Source of the DNA: Acidimicrobiia bacterium
GTDB lineage: Bacteria; Actinomycetota; Acidimicrobiia; Acidimicrobiales; JANYDT01
DNA: 37,377 bases
Direction: 5' to 3'
Assembly: GCA_025359845.1 (NCBI GenBank)
Contig: JANYDT010000235.1
Span: forward strand, 1-37,377
Shown: piece after piece, positions 19,645 through 29,063 of the stretch
Layout: every line of letters starts with the position of its first letter
Position numbering within the stretch: the stretch's first letter is position 1
Translations under genes and position numbers: made by a program
The notes under the pieces: generated by a model
Told to the model about the DNA's origin: nothing
What the model saw: the letters and a program-made list of their open reading frames with translations, nothing else
The model's database searches: none

Positions 19645-20205
19645 GTGTCGCGCATCGCCGTAGTCATCCCTGTCAAGGCCTTTTCGAAAGCTAAGGGCCG
19701 ACTGTCGACGGTACTGGACAGGCGTGAGCGCGATGCGCTGGCTCGAACGCTGGCCAGCAATGTCATCGCAGCGGCCGCGCCGCTGTCGGTCATTGTGGTC
19801 ACGAACGACGAAGACGTTCGGATGTGGGCCGCCAAGGTCGGCGCGAAGACGGTGCACGACATCGGAGAGGGATTGAGCGCGGCGGCGCACCAGGGGACCG
19901 TACAGGCCGCTCTGGAAGGGTTTGAGCGAGTGATCGTCGCCCATGCCGACCTTCCGCACGCCAAAGCCCTCGCCTGGATCGGGGAGTTCGACGGGATCAC
20001 ACTGGTGCCTGACCGTCACGGAACTGGGACGAACGTCATCGGGCTCCCCGCCTCGAGTCCTTTTCGATTCACCTATGGAGAGGGTTCGTTCGGCCGTCAT
20101 TGTCGAGAAGCCCGGCGAATCGGCTCGCCTTTTCGAATCGTGCGCGACGCCACGCTGGCGTGGGATGTGGATGTCCCCTCAGATCTCGATACCCTCAAGC
20201 CGTGA
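19645..20205 (+). CDS. cofC: 2-phospho-L-lactate/phosphoenolpyruvate guanylyltransferase (coenzyme F420 biosynthesis)
   Basis: IAVVIPVKAFSKAKGRLSTVL, VIVAHADLP, LVPDRHGTGTNVIGLP, FRFTYGEGSFGRHCREA. GTG start. Confidence 0.92.
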   Translation: MSRIAVVIPVKAFSKAKGRLSTVLDRRERDALARTLASNVIAAAAPLSVIVVTNDEDVRMWAAKVGAKTVHDIGEGLSAAAHQGTVQAALEGFERVIVAHADLPHAKALAWIGEFDGITLVPDRHGTGTNVIGLPASSPFRFTYGEGSFGRHCREARRIGSPFRIVRDATLAWDVDVPSDLDTLKP

Positions 20206-20214
20206 GCCAAAACC

Positions 20215-20991
20215 ATGAGTGTTCCTGAGTCGTACGCTCCATCGGTTCGCCGTCGCGTGAGCATCAACCTCGACGTGCCCGGCCGAGCATTGGCGATCGG
20301 TGCCCATCCCGATGACATCGAGTTCGGATGCGGGGCCACCTTGGCCAAGTGGGCGCGAGCCGGCTGCGAGGTCAGCCATCTCGTGTGCACGGATGGATCG
20401 AAAGGCACCTGGGACCCCGACCGCGATACGGCCGACTTGATCGCGACGCGCCAGCGCGAACAGAGGGCCGCGGCCGTCGTCGTGGGTGGTGCGAATGAGC
20501 GGGTCGTTTTTCTGGGTTGGCCCGACGGCGAGCTGGAGTCGGGCCTTCGTCAACGTTGGGAAGTGGCCTATTGGATACGCCAGTTTCGCCCCGACGTCGT
20601 GCTGGGCCACGATCCATGGCGGCGCTATCGAATCCATCCCGATCATCGCAACGCCGGGTTCTTGACCACCGACGCGATAGTGGCCGCCCGTGACCCGAAG
20701 TTCTTTCCGGAACAGCGAATCGCGCCCCATCGCCCCAACGTGTTGTTGCTGTGGGAGGCGGAGGAACCCGACCACGTCGAGGAGGTCACCGACACAATGC
20801 CAGCCAAATTCGCGGCACTCCTCGAACATCGCAGCCAGTTCCGCTCGACGATGAGGATCGAGCCGGACGCAGCGATGGCCGACGCCGAATTCGATCGCTT
20901 TCGCCAGCGCCTCGACGACCAAGCGTCGGTGGCCGGCGAACTCGCGGGCTTGACTCGAGGCGAGGCATTCAAGATCGTGCTCGACTTGTAG
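20215..20991 (+). CDS. PIG-L family deacetylase
   Basis: ALAIGAHPDDIEFGCGATLAKWA, RIHPDHRNAGFLTTDA. Confidence 0.92.
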   Translation: MSVPESYAPSVRRRVSINLDVPGRALAIGAHPDDIEFGCGATLAKWARAGCEVSHLVCTDGSKGTWDPDRDTADLIATRQREQRAAAVVVGGANERVVFLGWPDGELESGLRQRWEVAYWIRQFRPDVVLGHDPWRRYRIHPDHRNAGFLTTDAIVAARDPKFFPEQRIAPHRPNVLLLWEAEEPDHVEEVTDTMPAKFAALLEHRSQFRSTMRIEPDAAMADAEFDRFRQRLDDQASVAGELAGLTRGEAFKIVLDL

Positions 20992-21003
20992 AACCTGAAA
21001 GCG

Positions 21004-21044
21004 AGCAAGGGCCGGACCGCGCCTGGCGCGGTCCGGCCCTTGCT
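21004..21044. terminator. strong hairpin between convergent genes
   Basis: AGCAAGGGCCGGACCGC-GCCTGGC-GCGGTCCGGCCCTTGCT: 17-bp perfect stem between the PIG-L stop (20991) and the minus-strand stop at 21053. Confidence 0.85.
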
Positions 21045-21052
21045 GTCAGAAA

Positions 21053-21451
21053 CTACTTCGCCTTCTTGGCGGCTTTTCTGGGGGCTGCCGCTTTTTTGGC
21101 TACCGTCTTTTTGGGTGCGGCCGCTGTCTTAGGGGCCGCAGCTCGCTTGGCGACGGCTCGCTTCGGGGCTGTGGCTTTTTTGGCGACGGCCTTTCTCGGG
21201 GCCGCCGCTTTTTTGGCGGTGACGGCTTTCTTGGCTACCGCCTTTTTGGCTACGGCCTTTTTGGCCGAGAGGGCTTTTTTGGGCGCCGCGGCACTGTTAG
21301 TGGCTGTGGCCTTCTTCGATGCCGCGGCCTTCCTCGGCACGGCAACCTTTTTCGATGCCGCGGCCTTCCGCGGGGCCGCGACCTTCTTTGCGGCGACGGC
21401 CTTTTTCAGCCCTCCGGCCTTCCTCGGGGCGTCGGCCTTCTTCGTGGCCAT
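21053..21451 (-). CDS. Lys/Ala-rich histone H1-like protein
   Basis: Repeats of KKAVAKKAVAKKA / AAPRKAAASKK over 132 aa; begins 2 nt after the HU stop. Confidence 0.8.
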   Translation of the reverse strand: MATKKADAPRKAGGLKKAVAAKKVAAPRKAAASKKVAVPRKAAASKKATATNSAAAPKKALSAKKAVAKKAVAKKAVTAKKAAAPRKAVAKKATAPKRAVAKRAAAPKTAAAPKKTVAKKAAAPRKAAKKAK

Positions 21452-21453
21452 CG

Positions 21454-21831
21454 CTACTTAACCTTCTTGGCAGGGGCCTTGCCCGGCTTGGCCGCAACCG
21501 ACTTGGCGACCGGCTTGGCTGTGGCCTTTGCGGGAGCGGCCTTCGCGGCCTTGCCCTTGGAATTCACCGTCGCCTTGAAGGAGGAACCGGCAGTGAACTT
21601 CGGGGCCTTGCTGGCCGCGATTTTTATGGATTCGCCCGTTTGCGGGTTGCGGCCGATGCGGGCCTTTCGCTCGGTAAGGCTGAAAGTGCCGAATCCGGGG
21701 ATGGTCACTTTCTCGCCCTTTCGGACGATTGCTTCGATCTCACTGATGACCGAGTTGATTACTCTTTCGGTATCAGCCTTCGACGTTCCTGCGGCACTTG
21801 CAGTTGCTTCGATCAGCTCTGTCTTGTTCAC
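21454..21831 (-). CDS. hup: HU family DNA-binding protein with basic Ala/Lys/Pro C-terminal tail
   Basis: [74 protein letters not shown] start at 21831 preceded by AGGAGGT. Confidence 0.95.
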   Translation of the reverse strand: MNKTELIEATASAAGTSKADTERVINSVISEIEAIVRKGEKVTIPGFGTFSLTERKARIGRNPQTGESIKIAASKAPKFTAGSSFKATVNSKGKAAKAAPAKATAKPVAKSVAAKPGKAPAKKVK

Positions 21832-22106
21832 CCGCGACCTCCTGGCGCTTGACGATTGGGTCGCCACATGAAAGAGCATGTAGAAGCGAAAATCAAGCAT
21901 TACCCTGTGTTTTCGGGGTTGTGAGGGTTGCTCCAAAGTTGGTGAAACCTCACGATGGCGTATGTGAGCCATCGTGGGGCTTCGCGTCGTTTCAGAAATT
22001 TCGAGAATATTTACGCGCTGCGGCTGTTCACGGTGCAACAGAGCCGATTGTGCAGGGTTTGCCGTACGCGGCCAATGCGGCGATCGTTTCCGATACGGTC
22101 TCGGGT

Positions 22107-22679
22107 ATGCATGATGATCCCGACATCAGTTGGTACCCGATCCCCGATGATGAAGACCTTCCTGACGATCTCGGGAAGCTCTTCGGAAAGGCCCGTCAGA
22201 ACCTCGGTTTTGTTCCCAATGTGTTCCGCGCGTTCGCCTACCGACCGGATCGGATGCGCGCGTGGTTCTCTCATTTCAAACAACTCCACGTTCCTACCGC
22301 CAATCTTTCGGCCGCCGACCGAGAAATGATCGCGGTTGTCGTCTCGATGGCGAACGGGTGTCTCTACTGTTTGGTGGCCCACGGTCAAGCGTTGCGGGAA
22401 GCGCTCGCTGATCCTGTTCTCGCTGATCGCATCACTCTCGATTGGCGCCGCGCCGGGCTCGATGAGCGCCGAACGGCGATCTGCGAGTACGTCGAGACCA
22501 TAACGAAGTCACCGGTTTCGACATCGCGGGATGACATCGATCGTTTGATGGCCTTGGGCCTCACGCAGGAAGAGGTGTGGGATGTCGCAGAGATCGCCGC
22601 GATGTACAACTTCACCAACCGACTGGCCATGGCCACGGGGCAAATCCCCAACCGGGAGTACCACGCCCTCAACCGATAA
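22107..22679 (+). CDS. peroxidase-related enzyme (AhpD/carboxymuconolactone decarboxylase fold)
   Basis: [29 protein letters not shown]...[29 protein letters not shown] (CxxC near AhpD-type H). Confidence 0.87.
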   Translation: MHDDPDISWYPIPDDEDLPDDLGKLFGKARQNLGFVPNVFRAFAYRPDRMRAWFSHFKQLHVPTANLSAADREMIAVVVSMANGCLYCLVAHGQALREALADPVLADRITLDWRRAGLDERRTAICEYVETITKSPVSTSRDDIDRLMALGLTQEEVWDVAEIAAMYNFTNRLAMATGQIPNREYHALNR

Positions 22680-24276
22680 AGCCGGCCACTGACGCTATGG
22701 CTTGGTCGATCAACACCCGTCCGTTCGGCACGTTGTTGAGCAAGATTGCGAACGTAAAGGTGCGTCCGGAGGCGGTCATTCCGTAGCCCGCGATCGTATG
22801 AACGTAGTCGAGAGTTCCAGTCTTGGCCCAGACCCGTTTGTCGGCCGGCGTCGCGCACAAACGGCTTCGCAGCGTTCCATCGCCGCACGCCACCGAAAGG
22901 CTCGCACGCATGGCACCGCTGACCGGTGATCGGTCGATGAGACGCAACCAGGCCACGAGTTGGCGGGCCGTCGCGCGATCGTTGGCCGACAGCCCGGACC
23001 CGTCGGCCTGGATTGGCGCTCGGAGGTCCGCCTCGCCGAAAGTTGCGCCGATCCTTTGCACCCCACGCGTCGTCGATCCGCCCCCTACAGCCCGCAGAAT
23101 CTGCTCGGCGTAGGTGTTCTCAGAGTCCTTGAGCATCTTGGCCACGAGGTCACCTAGACCACGTGAGGAGTGGGAGGCAATTGTCACAGCCGAGTCGGTG
23201 GCGACGCCACGGCGAGTGCCGCCCGTGATCTCGACACCGGCTTTCGTGAGCGCATTGCGAATGAGCGCGAGGTTGGCCAGATCGGGGTCGGCGAGGGTGG
23301 CAGAGTCGGCTCGATGATTGCCGGCGATCATGAACGACGAAAGCAACCCGACCTCGAAAGGCGTGAACTTGTCTTTCCAGCCGGGATTCTTCGTTGCCGC
23401 GTCGAACCCACGGTCATCGAGGACGAGGTCACCTGAGACCGACTTCACCGAGGCTGCCACGTCGACCGCCAACGCCCCCACATCCGCTTGGGTGAGGCTC
23501 GGATCGCCGGCGCCCCGAACGATGAGGTCGCCGCGGACCGTTCCGACGACCGGCGCGGTGGACGCCCATACCGAGGTGACAAATCGGTGGTCCGGTCCGA
23601 GGCGCAGCAACGCCGCCCCTCCGGTGGTGATCTTGATGACCGACGCGGGCGGCAGGGCGGTGTCGGCGTTGCGCTCGTATACGGGGCCCAAGCCTTCCAT
23701 GTTGACCAGTGCGGACCGGGTACCCGCACCCGTGCCCAGGGCGGCATCGAGAGCCACTCGCAGCTGCGTGAGGGTCGCCGCCGCAGGGGCGGCCGTGGGG
23801 GTTGCGGCGGTCGGGGTGGCGCGGCGCGTCGTCGACGGCAGTCGTGAGGAAGCCGTCGTCGACGCCAGTCGTGACGAAGTCGTAATAGATGGCGCGGTCG
23901 CCGTGGTTGGCGCAGTCGCGGGGACGGTGGCTGGGAGCAGGACCGTGCTGTCGGTGATCGTGGTCGAGGCCGGGGTGACGATGGGAGGGGCTGAAACGGC
24001 CGTTGGGGTCGTCACGGACGTGCTCGTCTCCACTGGGGTCTTCTCAGGAACCGCGCCGTTGGTCGTAGGGACCGCCACCGTGGATGGGTTGACGGGGCTG
24101 GAGAGTGTCGTCGCGGATGTCGTTGCGACTGTCGGAATGGCGATCGTCGCAACTGTCACTTGAGCCTCTACAGCGCTGGAGCAGGTCACCGTAAGGATGG
24201 CCGCGGTCACGTACGCCGTTGCCACCCGTATTCGCCGAGATGCAGTGCGACGGCCGAGCTCGAGAAGGCGTCGCAC
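22669..24276 (-). CDS. dacB: D-alanyl-D-alanine carboxypeptidase/endopeptidase (S13, PBP4-like) with long Thr/Ala-rich linker
   Basis: [19 protein letters not shown] (SxxK), [34 protein letters not shown] (SxN), VWAKTGTL (KTG). Confidence 0.92.
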   Translation of the reverse strand: MRRLLELGRRTASRRIRVATAYVTAAILTVTCSSAVEAQVTVATIAIPTVATTSATTLSSPVNPSTVAVPTTNGAVPEKTPVETSTSVTTPTAVSAPPIVTPASTTITDSTVLLPATVPATAPTTATAPSITTSSRLASTTASSRLPSTTRRATPTAATPTAAPAAATLTQLRVALDAALGTGAGTRSALVNMEGLGPVYERNADTALPPASVIKITTGGAALLRLGPDHRFVTSVWASTAPVVGTVRGDLIVRGAGDPSLTQADVGALAVDVAASVKSVSGDLVLDDRGFDAATKNPGWKDKFTPFEVGLLSSFMIAGNHRADSATLADPDLANLALIRNALTKAGVEITGGTRRGVATDSAVTIASHSSRGLGDLVAKMLKDSENTYAEQILRAVGGGSTTRGVQRIGATFGEADLRAPIQADGSGLSANDRATARQLVAWLRLIDRSPVSGAMRASLSVACGDGTLRSRLCATPADKRVWAKTGTLDYVHTIAGYGMTASGRTFTFAILLNNVPNGRVLIDQAIASVAGFIG

Positions 24277-24315
24277 CCTCAGAGTCTGTTCCCTGTTTCC
24301 AGGGAGCCGGCTGGT

Positions 24316-24528
24316 TCAGGCATGGCGGTCAGGAGTCGCGTTGCGCAACTGCTCGAGCCTGGCCGTCACTAGGGTGAGTCGTTCCAGGGCCGTGGCGTGA
24401 AGCGAGCCGGCCCGTTCGTACAACTCCGCGGCGCGCTCGATGCCGAGGTCGGCGCTTTCCATGGCCCGAGCGGTGTCTTCGAGTTCGGTCACCAGCTCCT
24501 CGAATGCCATCTCGTTGAGCGGCTTCAT
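24316..24528 (-). CDS. xseB: exodeoxyribonuclease VII small subunit
   Basis: MAFEELVTELEDTARAMESADLGIERAAELYERAGSLHATALERL; 4-nt overlap with xseA. Confidence 0.93.
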   Translation of the reverse strand: MKPLNEMAFEELVTELEDTARAMESADLGIERAAELYERAGSLHATALERLTLVTARLEQLRNATPDRHA

Positions 24529-25772
24529 GAACTTACTTCGGCCGCAAACGTTCCTTCGGCCACCGTCACGGCAACAACCGTACCCGCGATGAGGTCGCTG
24601 GCGCGTCGTATGACGATCCCGTCGCGGGTGCGGGCGATGGCGTAACCTCGCTGGAGGACACGCATCGGCGAAAGCGATTCGACAGACCGCTGTAAACCAC
24701 TCAGCCGGACCTCGGCCACGGCGATGCGTTGCGGAAGTGCGTTACGCCATGGAACGCGATCGAGCCGAGAGCGCGCATTGGCGACACCGTGGTCGACAGA
24801 ACGCTGCCAATCGATTCGGTCGAGCCGCGCCGCCCAACGTTCGAGGCCCCGGTCGAGAGCCGTGCGCCACGCGATCGCGCTGAGGCGGGCGGCGCTGCGG
24901 TCGCCGCGCCGAGCGAGCCCTTCGGCCGCCCTGTTGGCCGCCGCGTCCAATCGCGCCACGAGCGCGACGCGGTCGGGGACGACCATCGCGGCGGCGATGG
25001 ATGGCGTGCCGGCGCGATGGTCGGCCACCTCGTCGCAGAGGGGCCGGTCCTCTTCGTGACCAATGGCCACCACGACCGGTTTGGAGCACGCGGCCACGAC
25101 CCGACACAACGTTTCGTCACTGAAGGGCAGAAGCTGAGTGGCGTCGCCGCCACCGCGCGCCAGAAGGATGATGTCGATCTCCGGCTTACGCTCAAGCCAG
25201 CGCACGGCCTCGGCGATTGCTTCGGAGGCTCCTGGTCCCGAGACGGTGACCTCCGCGAACAGAACGGGAAGGCCGCGGAAACGGGAGGCCACCACCGACT
25301 CGATGTCTTTGCGGACCGCGGCTTCGTGGCCGCAAACGACACCGATGGAAGTCGGAAGCAACGGTAGAGGTCGGCGGGGCCGGTCGAGCAGACCGTCGGC
25401 GCGCATTCGTTCGCGGGCGGCGGCGATGGCGGCGGCGATCGCTCCCGCGCCGACGGGAACGACCTCGATGGCCTCGAAGCTCACGGCGCCACGGTCCATC
25501 TGCCATTGCACGGTTCCTGTTACCGCCACCCGCTCGCCTTCGACTATGCGGGCCATCTTGGCTCGATTGGCGGCCACACTCACATTGATTTGGGCGGCTC
25601 GGTCCTTCAAGACGAAATAGATCCGCCCGGTCTTGCCGCTCGTCGGGCGATGGATCTCGCCCTCGACCATGACCCGCCCCACCTCACCCATACGTCGGGC
25701 GAGTTCGGTGGCCAAGCGAATGAGCGAAAGTTGTCGGACGGTGGGCGTACTGAAGGGCAGTTCTTGATTCAC
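24525..25772 (-). CDS. xseA: exodeoxyribonuclease VII large subunit
   Basis: VMVEGEIHRPTSGKTGRIYFVLKDRAAQINV (OB fold), RGGGDATQLLPFSDE, AIGHEEDRPLCDEVADHRAGTPS. Confidence 0.96.
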   Translation of the reverse strand: MNQELPFSTPTVRQLSLIRLATELARRMGEVGRVMVEGEIHRPTSGKTGRIYFVLKDRAAQINVSVAANRAKMARIVEGERVAVTGTVQWQMDRGAVSFEAIEVVPVGAGAIAAAIAAARERMRADGLLDRPRRPLPLLPTSIGVVCGHEAAVRKDIESVVASRFRGLPVLFAEVTVSGPGASEAIAEAVRWLERKPEIDIILLARGGGDATQLLPFSDETLCRVVAACSKPVVVAIGHEEDRPLCDEVADHRAGTPSIAAAMVVPDRVALVARLDAAANRAAEGLARRGDRSAARLSAIAWRTALDRGLERWAARLDRIDWQRSVDHGVANARSRLDRVPWRNALPQRIAVAEVRLSGLQRSVESLSPMRVLQRGYAIARTRDGIVIRRASDLIAGTVVAVTVAEGTFAAEVSS

Positions 25773-25785
25773 TCCGCGATCCTGC

Positions 25786-27153
25786 TCACTGGTGCGCCGG
25801 GCCGTCCTGCTCAGTCAGTCCGGATCGACCGGCAGATGCATCGCGAATCTGTGAAGCCATTGGTTCGGCGCAACAAAACCATGTCTCGGTCATCCGCGGA
25901 CGGACCCGTGGCACCGAGACGGGAGCGGCAATGGCCAACCCTGCGACGTCGTGAACGGCAGCCCGCATGTTGTCGAAAGTCACGTGGTTCGGCTCGGTTT
26001 CGATCGCCGCCTTCTCGGCCATTATGGCCAACTCCACGGCCAGTTCATCGAGGATCGCAATGTGCGCAGTCCACGGAAATGCGAGAGCGGAAGGGTCATA
26101 GGTTTCGAGGCGCCCTTGCTCGTGCAATCGATCGGCGACCAACGAACCCTTCGGCACCAACAACCGAATTCCGTATTGAACGGGATCGATGCTCGCCACC
26201 AAATCGTGGTCGGCGACGAATGCGAAAAGGTCGACGATGTGATCGATGGTCGTCCACGGCGTAAAGGGCAGCCATGACGGCCGAACATCGATGCCGGCGC
26301 GACGCAGTATTTCGACGGCCGTCGATTCGTCGGCCGCGCTATGGCCTTTGTCGAGTTCGAGAAGAGTTGCGTCATCAACCGACTCGAACGCACTGATGAC
26401 GAAGGTGCACCCCGAGGCCGCGAATTCGGCGAAACGGTCTCGGTGGCGCAAGACGTGCTCGACCTTGATCGTGGCGTCCCACGTGAGACTCGGATGTCGT
26501 TGGTGCATGGCCGCCACAATGCGTTGCGCGTGACCGGCGGCATTCAAGAAGTCGGGATCTGCGAAGCTCATGTGGCGGGCGCCGAGGCTTACTTGTTCAT
26601 CAATGGACGCCGCCACTGCATCTGCAGAGTTGAGGTGGATGCGTCCGTCATAGGCCACGGGAACCGGGCAGTGACGGCAACGGTGGAGGCAACCGCGGGT
26701 GGCTGCAATGGCTCCGGCGAGGTACTCGCGCCCGTCGGCTGACCGGTACCGGGCGGCCCCGATGAGATCAATCGGAGTGATGTGCAAACCTGAGCCCGGC
26801 GCCGTCGGAGCCTCGCCCCTACTAAGGTTGCCTCGAACCCAAGCCCGCAGCGCGGCCGACTCCTCAGGTCCGAATTGGGCGTCGACCGGAAGTTCGACCA
26901 ACCGGGCGTACAGGCCCGTCGTCGCAATTTCGGCGTGAGGCGCGAGAATTCGTAATTGCGGCAACAATCGCTCGGCCATGCGGGCCGCCGTGTGCATACC
27001 CACGATCACGACGATCGCCTTGACATCGGTGATCCAATCCGGAATGGCTTCGGTGCTCAAATCGACGAGGCGGGCGTCGAGCTGCGCCGCCAAAGAGCGG
27101 GCCTCGATGGGCACGCGACCGAGGTCGTAGAGAGAGAGCACGACGGCGGTCAT
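25786..27153 (-). CDS. CCAEP-tail radical SAM protein (Cys form of the CUAEP/CCAEP-tail family)
   Basis: ATRGCLHRCRHCPVPV (CxxxCxxC) and C-terminal TETWFCCAEPMAS; ATG at 27153. Confidence 0.85.
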   Translation of the reverse strand: MTAVVLSLYDLGRVPIEARSLAAQLDARLVDLSTEAIPDWITDVKAIVVIVGMHTAARMAERLLPQLRILAPHAEIATTGLYARLVELPVDAQFGPEESAALRAWVRGNLSRGEAPTAPGSGLHITPIDLIGAARYRSADGREYLAGAIAATRGCLHRCRHCPVPVAYDGRIHLNSADAVAASIDEQVSLGARHMSFADPDFLNAAGHAQRIVAAMHQRHPSLTWDATIKVEHVLRHRDRFAEFAASGCTFVISAFESVDDATLLELDKGHSAADESTAVEILRRAGIDVRPSWLPFTPWTTIDHIVDLFAFVADHDLVASIDPVQYGIRLLVPKGSLVADRLHEQGRLETYDPSALAFPWTAHIAILDELAVELAIMAEKAAIETEPNHVTFDNMRAAVHDVAGLAIAAPVSVPRVRPRMTETWFCCAEPMASQIRDASAGRSGLTEQDGPAHQ

Positions 27154-27196
27154 CCCCGAAGGGTAGCGCCGCGCTTTCGGTCCGCGCGCGGCGCGA

Positions 27197-28399
27197 TCAA
27201 TCGATCTCAATCCGTAGGAGAGCCCATGCAGAGCGAAGCGCGCCCTCGACGATCTCGGGGGTCGCAGCACGCGCGAAGACGAAGCCGAGGTAACGATCCC
27301 CTTCGGGAAGGGGGGTAAGGCGTGTGCCGTTCGTGACGGTGAGCTCGATTCCTTTGATTCCGGCGACCGCACGGGCCTCCTCGACGCCGTGGACCGCTCT
27401 CAGAATACCGGCTTTCGGAACCGCAAGCATGAGTACGCCGGCGGCAGTTCGCTCGCGCCGCAACGGAGGCAGCCGAAGGCCAAGAGCGTGGCGCAAGATG
27501 AGTTCCTCGAGCCGCACGTCGAGTCCGAAACGAAGAGTGCGTGAACACAATCCTCCGATCGAGCGACCGGCCACCTCGATGACCCACTGCCGTCCGGTGG
27601 CCTGGTCGATGCGAACCTCGGCGTGCACCGGGCCTTCAACCAGGTCCAGGGCCCGGGCCGCCTGTGCGACCAGCGCGTGCGCGTGTTCAAGGACGTCGGT
27701 GGGTAAGCGCGAGGGCGTCACGTAGAGGGTCTCTTCGAATGTGGGCCCGTTGAGCGGATCGGGCTTGTCGAACGTCGCCAGAACTTCGAGGCGACCCCCT
27801 CGTAGCAGTCCTTCCACCGCGATCTCAACGCCCGGTACGAACGATTCGATCAGAATCGGCTCATCATGGCAAGCGACTCGTTGAACCCGAGTCACCGCTC
27901 CTGCCAGGTCACCGAAATTGTCGATCCGCAGCACCCCCTGACTACCTGACAAACGCCGTGGCTTCACGACGAACGGCGGATCGAACCCGAGCCCCGCCGG
28001 GGTCGCGGCCGAATCGGAGGTCGCGAACAGGGGTTGCGCGACACCCGCAGTGGCGAGGCGCTCGCGCAAGGCGAGCTTGTCTCTCGTGAAGCTTGCCGCC
28101 GCGATTGAGTTGTGGCGCAAGCCCAGACGGGCGCTGGCCACGGCAGCCACGAGCACCCCTTGTTCGTCGGCCGCGACGACTGCGTCGATCTTGCGACGGG
28201 CGTGGAGCGACGCGATGGCCTCGGCCGCCTGTTGCGGGTCATCGAAGTCGAGATGCAACGCGCGGTCACCCATCTGCTCGGCCATCGCTTGGCGAAAGTC
28301 GGCCCCCACGATCACCTCGATGCCCAGGGCCTCGGCGGCGTCGAGGAAATCGTTGCGGTAGGTGAAGCGGGGCAAGAGCAGGACCACTCGTGCTGACAT
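27197..28399 (-). CDS. ATP-grasp domain protein
   Basis: FVVKPRRLSGSQGVLRIDN, ILIESFVPGVEIAVEGLL, GPVHAEVRIDQATGRQWVIEVAGRSIGG; ATG at 28399. Confidence 0.88.
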   Translation of the reverse strand: MSARVVLLLPRFTYRNDFLDAAEALGIEVIVGADFRQAMAEQMGDRALHLDFDDPQQAAEAIASLHARRKIDAVVAADEQGVLVAAVASARLGLRHNSIAAASFTRDKLALRERLATAGVAQPLFATSDSAATPAGLGFDPPFVVKPRRLSGSQGVLRIDNFGDLAGAVTRVQRVACHDEPILIESFVPGVEIAVEGLLRGGRLEVLATFDKPDPLNGPTFEETLYVTPSRLPTDVLEHAHALVAQAARALDLVEGPVHAEVRIDQATGRQWVIEVAGRSIGGLCSRTLRFGLDVRLEELILRHALGLRLPPLRRERTAAGVLMLAVPKAGILRAVHGVEEARAVAGIKGIELTVTNGTRLTPLPEGDRYLGFVFARAATPEIVEGALRSAWALLRIEID

Positions 28400-28408
28400 G
28401 CATCTATC

Positions 28409-29041
28409 ATGGTCGCCATGAACTCCGATCAGGTTCTGACCGTCACTGACCCGGCCCGCGGCGTGATACTCGAGGCCCGCGCCGATGAGGTGGGCGCCGA
28501 CGCCCTGGCGTTGTGGCTCGAGGTTTCGGGTGAAGGGGTTGGCAAATTCAACTACGACATGTATTTCCAAGCTTTGGCCGACGCCAAACCGGGCGATTGG
28601 GTCGAGGATTTCGGACAGTTCAGCGTCATCATCCCGGCCGCTTCGGTGAGCAAACTGCGTGGCGCCACTCTCGACTCTGCCACCGACGGGTCGGGCATGG
28701 TCATAGTGAATCCCAACGAGCCGAAGTCACCGGTCATGGCGAATTTCGATTCGGCCAATCTCGAAGGCCCGGTGGCGGCACGCATCCTCCAAGTCCTTGA
28801 ACAGAGTATCAACCCGCAGATCGCCAGCCACGGTGGTTTCGCCGAACTGGTCGCGGTCGAAGACGACACCGCCTACTTGCGTATGGGCGGAGGATGCCAG
28901 GGTTGCGGAATGGCCAAGACGACGATGAGCCAAGGGATCGAGGTGGCGATCAAAGAAGCCGTGCCGGAGATCTTGCGGGTGGTCGACGTGACCGACCACG
29001 CCGGCGGCTCGAATCCTTACTATCAAGCCGCGAAAAAATAG
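28409..29041 (+). CDS. NifU C-terminal/NfuA-type iron-sulfur cluster scaffold (start 28409 or 28418)
   Basis: INPQIASHGGFAELVAVEDDTAYLRMGGGCQGCGMAKTTMSQGIEVAIKEAVPEI (CxxC), preceded by an A-type-like domain. Confidence 0.88.
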   Translation: MVAMNSDQVLTVTDPARGVILEARADEVGADALALWLEVSGEGVGKFNYDMYFQALADAKPGDWVEDFGQFSVIIPAASVSKLRGATLDSATDGSGMVIVNPNEPKSPVMANFDSANLEGPVAARILQVLEQSINPQIASHGGFAELVAVEDDTAYLRMGGGCQGCGMAKTTMSQGIEVAIKEAVPEILRVVDVTDHAGGSNPYYQAAKK

Positions 29042-29063
29042 AGGCTGGTCGAGCCACCGCTCT

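Noticed and set aside
21062-21440. Low-complexity tract as a tandem-repeat or CRISPR-like DNA element
   Set aside because: Explained by the Lys/Ala-rich H1-like coding sequence on the minus strand (GCC/AAG codon repeats).
25853-25893. Possible selenocysteine in the radical SAM CxAEP tail
   Set aside because: The codons are TGT-TGC (Cys-Cys), so this is the CCAEP form, with no TGA.
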